Source: Verrucomicrobiia bacterium (lineage in GTDB: Bacteria > Verrucomicrobiota > Verrucomicrobiia > Verrucomicrobiales > Akkermansiaceae). From it: 16,325 nucleotides of DNA. The first letter of the stretch is position 1; each line of letters begins with the position of its first letter. Below are positions 1-5,685 of this stretch, in pieces. The position numbers were made by a program, and so were the translations under genes. Below the pieces are notes generated by a model. The model searched no databases. It was not told the origin of the DNA and saw nothing but the letters and a program-made list of their open reading frames with translations. The stretch is taken from contig CANHKJ010000039.1 of NCBI GenBank assembly GCA_947460915.1, positions 1-16,325 on the forward strand. Reading direction: 5' to 3'.

Positions 1-1
1 G

Positions 2-208
2 GTATTCATCGGCGGAGCGGTATTGGGGGCACGCAGTCGCACGCCAGTGCTCTACATTGCCGAAAGTTGGGGGGGGCTCGATAAGCACAAACCCTTGCTA
101 GACAACATTTTACAATGGCCTAGAGCAACTTCGCCGAAATTGCCACCAGAGCCACCCGAAAATGAACAAACAGGCGGCAAAACTGGCAAAAACCACTGCG
201 CTGCTTAA
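2..208 (+). CDS. C-terminal end of an unrecognised protein (5' end outside window)
   Basis: The reading frame is open from base 2 to a TAA at 206-208 and has no stop before the window edge, so this is probably the tail of a longer gene; the TTG at 23 is not a convincing start. The first residues (VFIGGAVLGARSRTPVLYI) are hydrophobic and glycine-rich, as at the end of a membrane helix. They are followed by a Pro/Glu/Lys/Asn-rich hydrophilic tail, which would fit the cytosolic or disordered C-terminus of a membrane protein. I do not recognise the family. The next gene-like material is an insertion-sequence remnant on the other strand about 70 bases away, so a recent insertion could have altered the tail of this gene. 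Confidence 0.45.
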   Translation, partial: VFIGGAVLGARSRTPVLYIAESWGGLDKHKPLLDNILQWPRATSPKLPPEPPENEQTGGKTGKNHCAA

Positions 209-276
209 TTCAACATCGATTCAACTTCGGATTTCGGGATTAATCAAGATTGCAGGCGGATTTAGTTAGCGTCGTT

Positions 277-712
277 TTATGTTATAGTCGTGCGTTTGCG
301 CGTAAAGCCAGTATCGCGTTCGCTCTTGGGAATGAAGCCCAACTGACTAGACTGTTTGCCAAAATCACCTTCCGTTAAAGGATCGATTCGATTAGCGCAG
401 ATGGATTGGACGTTGTCGGGAGTTCGCAAGAGTGATTGTAGTCTATCGAAGAGCTTTTGCTCCAACTCACATCCTTTGTTCGTGATATAGCTCGCTAGGC
501 GATGGCTTTTGATGTGTTGCCAAAGCCTCTCGATCGGATTGAAATCGGGGCGATAGGCCGACAAGTAAAAATGGTTTGATGTGATGCACAATGCAAACTT
601 TTTGCCTCGTGCCAGCTGGCGTTGTCGAGCACAAGAACAATTTTAAGTCGGTGGCATCAAGGCGCTTGCGAGCCTTCTCATTAGCGCACTCATACTTGGC
701 TACGACAAACTA
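277..712 (-). pseudogene. IS630-like transposase remnant, frameshifted
   Basis: Read on the minus strand, three pieces of one transposase lie in three different frames. The first (about 712-640) holds FVVAKYECANEKARKRL and is preceded by a TAG at 712-710. The second (about 645-600) holds IVLVLDNASWHEAK, the second catalytic Asp of the DDE triad. The third (591-277) holds YRPDFNPIERLWQHIKSHRL, the catalytic Glu motif typical of IS630/Tc1-like transposases. The last shift falls at an A5 run (minus strand GGCAAAAAGTT, around 596-606). The N-terminal helix-turn-helix part and the first Asp are not found. Some IS630 elements use programmed frameshifting between two frames, but two shifts plus a stop and a missing N-terminus indicate decay. 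No terminal inverted repeats were recognised. Confidence 0.8.
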
Positions 713-924
713 AGGGAGTGTGCAGGAATCAAGATCAGGAGTAATGCGCGGACGTTAGATGCCTCATGTTGAAGCAATTCAAACGTTTGTACAATTTTCA
801 TTTTCGCATTTCGGTATTTATTTTTGGCAAACAATCTAAGCCCCCTGCCCCAACCCATCAATGCTCCGCCGAGCTAGCCAACCGATGCTCCCGAGTAAGC
901 CATTCAGCCCTCGAACGATTGTTC
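713..924. other. Gap with no gene seen
   Basis: This stretch lies between the visible transposase remnant and the FKBP terminator. The first part, up to roughly 765, may be further decayed insertion-sequence DNA, because the minus strand reads PRITPDLDSCTLP in the same frame as the first transposase piece. The rest is AT-rich and then C-rich DNA with no supported coding region, repeat or RNA. Confidence 0.4.
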
Positions 925-963
925 AAAAAAACCCAGTGCCGCACATGCCGCACTGGGTTTTTT
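925..963 (-). terminator. Rho-independent terminator of the FKBP gene
   Basis: An inverted repeat with the arms ACCCAGTGC and GCACTGGGT surrounds a 10-nt loop. It is flanked by A7 on the left and T6 on the right. It lies about 20 bases beyond the stop of the minus-strand FKBP gene. Having A and T runs on both sides, it could also stop plus-strand transcription coming from the insertion-sequence side. Confidence 0.85.
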
Positions 964-985
964 CTAATTTCGTTTGCTGATCAAG

Positions 986-1828
986 TCATTTCACGATCTT
1001 CAACAATTCGACGTCGAAGACCAAGAGTCCCGCAGGTGCACCCGGAGGTGGATTGTCACCGTAGGCCAGCTTCGCTGGTATCCAAAAACGGCGCTTTTCT
1101 CCCTCGACCATGAGTTGTACACCCTCGGTCCAGCCAGGGATCACGCGGTTAAGTGGGAATGTCGCAGGAGTGCCGCGAGTAACGGAGCTATCGAACAATT
1201 TCCCATCCGTGGTCCATCCCGAATAGTGCACACTGACATTGTCCGTAGGCGCCGGATGAGTGGTGCCTTTGCCTTTCTCAAGGACCTTCGAGGCCAAGCC
1301 CGAAGCTGTTTTCTCGGCATCTTCCGGAGCTGCTTTGACATCTGCGGGAGCTTTGGGAGCCGATTTGATCGAGAGCAATTCCACATCAAAGACCAACATT
1401 CCGCCCGGACGACCACCACCAGGGTTTTCACCATAAGCCAAATCAGCTGGGATCCAGAAGCGGCGGATCTCTCCTTCCGTCATTAGCTGCACTCCTTCGG
1501 TCCAGCCTTTGATCACACCGTTGAGAGGAAAGCTGATCGACTGTCCGCGATTAAGCGAACTATCAAACAATTTCCCATCCAGCGTCCATCCGGCATAATG
1601 CACCTCGACGGTATCTGCTGCGGTAGGTTTTTCTTTTCCGGTTCCTGCTTTCATGACCTTAGAAGCAAGGCCTGAAGCGGTTTTTTCGGCATCAGCGGGC
1701 ACGGCTTTCACATCGGCCGGCGTATCAGTTGTCATCGTAAACATAGCTTTTTTCTCTTCTGCAGTCACGGGCGAGATAGTCATCAGCGCGAGACCCAATA
1801 AGGTAAAGGGTAGTATCGTTTGTTTCAT
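986..1828 (-). CDS. Exported FKBP-type peptidyl-prolyl isomerase with two FKBP domains
   Basis: The 280-residue product should catalyse cis-trans isomerisation of prolyl bonds in the periplasm or at the cell surface. Residues 1-23 form a Sec signal peptide (MKQTILPFTLLGLALMT, cleavage near VTA|EE). Two FKBP domains follow, about 51-154 and 174-279. Each carries VHYxGWTxDGKLFDSS, the GVxxGWTEGVQLMxEGExRRFWIP strand-loop and the LAYGxNP flap, ending in LVFDVELL. The two copies and their linkers (ADVKAxPxDAEKTASGLASKV) are very alike, so they arose by internal duplication. The frame extends to an ATG at 1867, but I chose 1828 because it places the signal peptide at the N-terminus. No strong Shine-Dalgarno is seen at either start. 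It is monocistronic, with its own terminator. Confidence 0.93.
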   Translation of the reverse strand: MKQTILPFTLLGLALMTISPVTAEEKKAMFTMTTDTPADVKAVPADAEKTASGLASKVMKAGTGKEKPTAADTVEVHYAGWTLDGKLFDSSLNRGQSISFPLNGVIKGWTEGVQLMTEGEIRRFWIPADLAYGENPGGGRPGGMLVFDVELLSIKSAPKAPADVKAAPEDAEKTASGLASKVLEKGKGTTHPAPTDNVSVHYSGWTTDGKLFDSSVTRGTPATFPLNRVIPGWTEGVQLMVEGEKRRFWIPAKLAYGDNPPPGAPAGLLVFDVELLKIVK

Positions 1829-2065
1829 AACGTTTGTTTGAGCAGCGCTACGATGCAGAGAAATCATCCACTGTCAATCATCGAACTCCTGCTGGCAAAA
1901 AAACAGGCTTTGGGGTGTTTTCTTAGCGTCGAGTAAATGCTGTTTTAGAAATCCTCAGGAGAACCAAGCACACGAGACAAAACAGAGCATTTCCTAAGAG
2001 TTTTTATTAGTGATTTGCACCACTACCGTGGCAAGCTAATTAGCGGAGTCATTAATGAAACTCTC

Positions 2066-2524
2066 TTACGACTTTGGCGGAATCAAACCAGCTTGTTGCA
2101 ATGCTTTCCATCCGCCATGAAGCGCTTTAACCTCAGGTGCTAGTCCAAATTCGCGAATGCGTTTCGCTATTTCTAGGCTTGTGCCGCAACCGACGTCACT
2201 ACAATAGACGACTACATTTTTACCTTCTACTAGGCTCGGGACCGCTTGCTCAAGTAGTTGGTCAAAGTTCTCACCATTTGCTGTAGTGATCAACAAAGAA
2301 CCGGGTAAGCCATCTTTTTCCCAATCACTGCGCAAGCGAGAATCGACCCATAAGACATTGTTTTGCCACTCAGCGATCACAGTTGATAGGCAAATCTCCC
2401 CCTCTTTGAGCTGAGAAATTTCACATGGCACCGTGCGATCTGGCGCGCCCTTGAATTTCCATGTGGCGAGTCCCGCGACACTAGTGAGGACGCATAACAG
2501 AGTAACTTGTCCAAGCGCTTTCAT
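2066..2524 (-). CDS. Exported or membrane-anchored rhodanese-like protein
   Basis: This 152-residue protein begins with a hydrophobic signal or anchor segment (residues 4-21, LGQVTLLCVLTSVAGLA) and then a single rhodanese domain (about 45-150). Conserved marks are the LWVDSRLRSDWEKDGLPGS strand and CH2A-like motif, the active-site Cys108 in VVYCSDVGCGTS, and the closing LHGGWKALQQAG. Rhodaneses carry a persulfide on the active Cys and move sulfane sulfur. The loop here has a second Cys (113), so a disulfide or redox role is possible. Two more cysteines (34 and 45) lie before the domain. It is the last gene of the sigma-factor operon, 19 bases after the DUF1573 gene. The start has a GGAAG element 5-6 bases upstream. 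Confidence 0.88.
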   Translation of the reverse strand: MKALGQVTLLCVLTSVAGLATWKFKGAPDRTVPCEISQLKEGEICLSTVIAEWQNNVLWVDSRLRSDWEKDGLPGSLLITTANGENFDQLLEQAVPSLVEGKNVVVYCSDVGCGTSLEIAKRIREFGLAPEVKALHGGWKALQQAGLIPPKS

Positions 2525-2543
2525 GCAACTTCCACTCGCAAAC

Positions 2544-3287
2544 TCACTTCACAGAACCAGCGGGAGCCACGGGAGCAGGACCTAATTGAGCACCGCTCGT
2601 CACAGCTTGGCTGACAGGCGTGTTACGCACAATCGCGAAAGCCATTTGCCGGCGTTGCTTGGCAATATCACAATCAGTCTCGATCGAAATCGTCCCGATA
2701 CCGACCTTGTTGTCAGACTTGCCAACTGGCGTGACAACCAAATCATACTCCTTGCCCTCATTGATCGTTTTGAGTTCAACGGTAAAAATGGGATTACTAA
2801 TAGCAGCACTAGTCACCTTGATCGGTTTACTGTGATTCATCTTAATCTTAATCGTTTTAGGCAACATGGATTCGCTAGAGGACCACTCTAGTGTTTTCGG
2901 AGAAATCTCCACTAGCACAGGTATGTTTACGATTACTAGCAAGTTGAGAGAGGGCTTGTCTTCGGGATCTCCTTTGAGCCAAACATTGACTAATTTATCG
3001 ACCTTACCAGAGTAGCTTTGCATGTCGAAGTTGGCTCGGATGATGCCCTTTTCACCAGGAGCATACTTGAGCTTACCATTGTTATTGATCTGCACGGACA
3101 TACAGGAGCATGTTGGCTCATAACGTGTGATTTCGACATCTTTTCCAGAGCGGTTTTCAAAAGCGAAATCACAGGAAATGGTGTTCGCATCAGGGGGCGC
3201 ATGTAGCTCCTTTTGAAGAGCATCAAAAGTAAGCTGAGCCTGCGCAAAAAGCGGCAGAAGTGTCAGGAGGGCAATGAACGTTTTCAT
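2544..3287 (-). CDS. Exported DUF1573 domain protein
   Basis: This 247-residue protein has a signal peptide (MKTFIALLTLLPLFAQAQ) followed by a DUF1573 domain at about residues 34-125. The hallmark is an Ig-like strand pattern, FAFENRSGKDVEITRYEPTC, then the CSCM turn at 60-63 and the PGEKGIIRANFD strand. A second beta-rich half (about 128-225) looks like a further Ig-like repeat, followed by an Ala/Pro-rich tail. DUF1573 proteins are secreted, their biochemical role is not established, and they often occur near thiol or sulfur proteins in Bacteroidota and the PVC group. The start overlaps the previous stop as ATGA and there is no Shine-Dalgarno, so translation is probably coupled to the upstream gene. 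Confidence 0.87.
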   Translation of the reverse strand: MKTFIALLTLLPLFAQAQLTFDALQKELHAPPDANTISCDFAFENRSGKDVEITRYEPTCSCMSVQINNNGKLKYAPGEKGIIRANFDMQSYSGKVDKLVNVWLKGDPEDKPSLNLLVIVNIPVLVEISPKTLEWSSSESMLPKTIKIKMNHSKPIKVTSAAISNPIFTVELKTINEGKEYDLVVTPVGKSDNKVGIGTISIETDCDIAKQRRQMAFAIVRNTPVSQAVTSGAQLGPAPVAPAGSVK

Positions 3288-3793
3288 TTTTCGTAATATC
3301 GCACAGGACTAGCTAAGGGGGCAAGCGTAATAATCAAAATCATCCGTCCTTGCCGCCATTCAGGACCGAGCACAAACATTGGAGTATTCTCTGAAAGGGC
3401 GGCTCCTGATTTGAGGATTTTTTTTCGACTCAACCACAACTCCAGATCGAGACGCGTGACGTCCTTGGACGGGCGTGCTTGGGCCTCAAAGCGAAGCAAA
3501 ATTTCGTCCGATGGCGGCAACGGTTGTGCCCAGTTCTCATAGCTGCGATAAAGCGGCTTGGTGTCAGATCCGAGTTGACGATAATGGGTAAACTTGAGCC
3601 GCGGGTCCTTGATCAATCGAGCCCGCGTTTCCTCATTTACAGACTTAAATTGCTTCATGTTATCCACCTCCTCTTCATTGCTGGCATGTATAACCGAGAC
3701 TGTCACATGCCCAATCACGTCCCTTCCCCGGTCCGCCCAGGCAGGGAAAACCAGAAAAATAACACTGAGAAAAAAGTAGAGAAATCGCTGCAT
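3284..3793 (-). CDS. Exported protein of unknown function in the sigma-factor operon
   Basis: This 169-residue product has a clear signal peptide (MQRFLYFFLSVIFLVFPAWA, cleaved before DRGRD). I do not recognise the mature part. It is mixed alpha/beta, contains no cysteine after the signal peptide, and ends in a strand-rich segment (FVLGPEWRQGRMILIITLAP). The central VTRLDLELWLSRKKILKSG may form a beta sandwich edge. A good AAGGAT Shine-Dalgarno lies 9-10 bases before the ATG. It starts 10 bases after the anti-sigma-like gene and overlaps the DUF1573 gene by 4 bases. Operon position suggests an envelope role in the same response, but no function can be assigned. Confidence 0.8.
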   Translation of the reverse strand: MQRFLYFFLSVIFLVFPAWADRGRDVIGHVTVSVIHASNEEEVDNMKQFKSVNEETRARLIKDPRLKFTHYRQLGSDTKPLYRSYENWAQPLPPSDEILLRFEAQARPSKDVTRLDLELWLSRKKILKSGAALSENTPMFVLGPEWRQGRMILIITLAPLASPVRYYEK

Positions 3794-3803
3794 AATTGGA
3801 TCC

Positions 3804-4382
3804 TTATGGGGTCAATACGGAGGCCGTAGGAGCAGTAGAGCCATCGCCCGCGACGCCATGACTCGACGGGTCAAGTGACGCCGTATCAGGAACCTCAAAG
3901 TCGTCAGGGATGGCTGCGACGCCATTCAACACAATTACGGTGCCTTCCGCTGGACTGCTTTCAAAGAACTCGGCCTTCACACCCTCTTCCGGAGTGTAAA
4001 TCACCAGCGATTGCACGGGCTTGGTTTCCTGCCGCATTTCAGAAGCAAAAAATCCAGCAACGAGGGCGGCGGCCACAGTGGCAGGCATCCACGCTTTTTT
4101 CCACCAAGTGGCAGAGGGCGGCGACTCGTCAAGAGGTAGAGGAGCAGGCGATTGCTCGCGCAGTGCTCGCTCCAATTTAGCCTGGAAAAAGTCAGGATAC
4201 GGCGGCTCGGTGGCTGCGGGCACAGAAGCACGCAGCGATTGCTTCCATGCGCGTGCCGAGTCACGCTTCGCCAACCACTCAGGTTGACCAGAGGCCCACG
4301 CATCTATACTCGCTTGATCTGCAGCATCGAGTTCATCATCCAGCCATAACAACAAGCTCTGTTTATCGGGATTCATATTCAT
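3804..4382 (-). CDS. Probable membrane anti-sigma factor
   Basis: The 192-residue protein has an acidic N-terminal helical part (LLLWLDDELDAADQASIDAW, about 9-28) resembling the zinc-free anti-sigma domain style. It is followed by one transmembrane segment (about 97-114, AWMPATVAAALVAGFFAS) and an acidic, low-complexity extracytoplasmic tail. The HxxxCxxC zinc anti-sigma motif is absent. It overlaps the end of the ECF sigma gene by 20 bases. That tight coupling and the single-helix layout support a role in holding the sigma factor at the membrane until a signal arrives. The alternative is a structural membrane protein unrelated to sigma control. Two start codons are possible six bases apart (MNMNP); I use the first. 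Confidence 0.72.
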   Translation of the reverse strand: MNMNPDKQSLLLWLDDELDAADQASIDAWASGQPEWLAKRDSARAWKQSLRASVPAATEPPYPDFFQAKLERALREQSPAPLPLDESPPSATWWKKAWMPATVAAALVAGFFASEMRQETKPVQSLVIYTPEEGVKAEFFESSPAEGTVIVLNGVAAIPDDFEVPDTASLDPSSHGVAGDGSTAPTASVLTP

Positions 4383-5037
4383 CTTTCAAAAGGGTTTGCA
4401 ATCTCTGACGGGCATAAAACAAACGACTCATCACCGTACCCATGGTGCAGCCTAAAATATCCGCAATTTCTTTGTAGGAAAGCCCCTGCACATCCTTGAG
4501 AATCACAATCTCTCGGTGTTCGGGGGAAATTTTAGCCAATGCCATGTCGATCTTTTTCCGCAACTCGCCGAGCGCCATGTGATCATCTGGACTTTCCCCG
4601 ACATGCGGAATCGCAATCGCCGAGGGATCGATCCGATCATTTTCTAAAATTTCATCATTCAATTCTCCCGCAGCATCATGCTTACGGCGGCGATTCCAAT
4701 CATACACCACATTGTGCGCAATTCGATACAACCAAGTAGAAAATTTCGCCTTCGCTTCAAAGTTCGCAAGTGCATTCCACGCCTTGATGAAGACCTCCTG
4801 AGAAAGGTCCCAGGCGTCGGCATCATTGTGAGTCATATTGCGGATCATGGCAAAAATTCGATTGCGGTGGCGCAACACCACGCTGTCATAGGCTCGCATG
4901 TCACCCGCTTGCGCGCGACTGACAAGGACAAAGTCCTCAGGCCCCTCTGGCTCATCCCCAGCACTTCCGTGAGCAGGCGGATCAACAATCTGTGGTCCCA
5001 GCAATATATATGACGCTCTGTGCAAGAATTTATTCAT
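4363..5037 (-). CDS. ECF-type RNA polymerase sigma factor
   Basis: The product has 224 residues. Sigma region 2 spans about 36-118: AYDSVVLRHRNRIFAMIRNM, then DLSQEVFIKAWNAL and the -10 recognition helix FSTWLYRIAHNVVYDWNRRR. Sigma region 4 spans about 160-220, with HREIVILKDVQGLSYKEIAD and the helix-turn-helix LGCTMGTVMSRLFYARQRL. The linker between them (about 119-158) is long for an ECF factor. A 35-residue N-terminal extension precedes region 2. It should direct RNA polymerase to the promoters of an envelope or stress regulon, probably including its own operon. AGGAAA lies 7-8 bases before the ATG. It heads a five-gene operon with tight spacing. Confidence 0.94.
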   Translation of the reverse strand: MNKFLHRASYILLGPQIVDPPAHGSAGDEPEGPEDFVLVSRAQAGDMRAYDSVVLRHRNRIFAMIRNMTHNDADAWDLSQEVFIKAWNALANFEAKAKFSTWLYRIAHNVVYDWNRRRKHDAAGELNDEILENDRIDPSAIAIPHVGESPDDHMALGELRKKIDMALAKISPEHREIVILKDVQGLSYKEIADILGCTMGTVMSRLFYARQRLQTLLKDEYESR

Positions 5038-5110
5038 TCATTTTTCCTGAAAATCTCCTATCTCTCGGGATCAAGCTATTTTATATCGGCTAATTTTCCT
5101 CCCATAGGTA

Positions 5111-5138
5111 GCAATCCCCATGCCTTCTGGCAATCCCC
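5111..5138. repeat. Two direct copies of GCAATCCCC upstream of the sigma gene
   Basis: GCAATCCCC occurs at 5111-5119 and 5130-5138, so the copies start 19 bases apart, close to two helical turns. They lie 74-101 bases upstream of the sigma-factor start, in the divergent region between the sigma operon and the arsR-like gene. The spacing fits a dimeric activator site, but a chance pair cannot be excluded. Confidence 0.35.
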
Positions 5139-5254
5139 GATTTCTCAAAACTCTCGCTTTTTGCTCAAATGGTGAATCTTAATCCCCCCCTCCTGCGCGT
5201 TGCCCTAATCGTCAGAGAAATAAAAAAACGATCCTGCATTTCATCGATTTTCTC

Positions 5255-5289
5255 TTGACAAAGAATATCCGATATTTCAAATATCAAAT
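5255..5289 (+). promoter_or_regulatory. Promoter and operator of the ArsR-like regulator gene
   Basis: A consensus -35 box, TTGACA, lies at 5255-5260. It is followed by a perfect palindrome, GATATTT-C-AAATATC, at 5271-5285. A second overlapping palindrome, AATATC-C-GATATT, lies at 5264-5276. The expected -10 region (about 5278-5284) falls inside the palindrome, so a repressor bound here would block polymerase. Transcription would begin close to the ATG at 5290. ArsR-family dimers bind AT-rich palindromes of this kind, so the natural reading is autorepression. The exact -10 hexamer is weak and uncertain. Confidence 0.7.
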
Positions 5290-5655
5290 ATGCCGCGCGC
5301 GAAAACTGAACCATTTCCTGAAACGATTGTTGCTTTAGCCGATTTCGCCAAGGCACTAGCGCATCCTGCTAGAATTCAGATTCTCACCTTTTTGCAAGTC
5401 CACGGCCCCAGTCCATGCATGGACATCGTAGCGCAGATCCCGCTCTCACAGCCTTCCGTATCGCGACACATCGCAGCGCTCTCAGAAGCTGGTCTGCTGG
5501 AGGAAAACCCCAAAGGAAACACCATCCACTATTCTCTTTGCAAAGACCGCATTCAGATGTTTTGCGAAACATTCTCGATGACTCTCAAGCCTGCTTCACC
5601 TGCCAAATCATCCGCTTCTCCGCAAAACTCCAACGCCCACTGCTCGCTGAAATAA
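5290..5655 (+). CDS. ArsR-family transcriptional regulator
   Basis: This 121-residue protein is a winged helix-turn-helix repressor. Residues 14-36 (ALADFAKALAHPARIQILTF) form the ArsR entry helices. Residues 44-67 (DIVAQIPLSQPSVSRHIAAL) are the DNA-reading helix-turn-helix, and the wing is ENPKGNTIHYSL. The CxC metal site of classic ArsR/SmtB is absent. Cysteines lie at 43, 84 and 92, which leaves room for a thiol or persulfide sensor, as in the SqrR/BigR type, although the positions do not obviously match. A Ser/Pro-rich tail follows residue 98. The start ATG directly follows the operator and has no Shine-Dalgarno. The reductase gene begins 30 bases downstream, so it is the likely regulated partner. 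Confidence 0.88.
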   Translation: MPRAKTEPFPETIVALADFAKALAHPARIQILTFLQVHGPSPCMDIVAQIPLSQPSVSRHIAALSEAGLLEENPKGNTIHYSLCKDRIQMFCETFSMTLKPASPAKSSASPQNSNAHCSLK

Positions 5656-5685
5656 CATCATAAAATCCAAGCATTTTCCAATATC

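Noticed and set aside
766..1113. Plus-strand open frames over the FKBP gene and its terminator
   Set aside because: They lie antisense to a well-supported gene, cross a terminator hairpin and show no family signature.
1829..1867. Upstream ATG at 1867 as the FKBP start
   Set aside because: It would place 13 non-hydrophobic residues before an otherwise textbook signal peptide.
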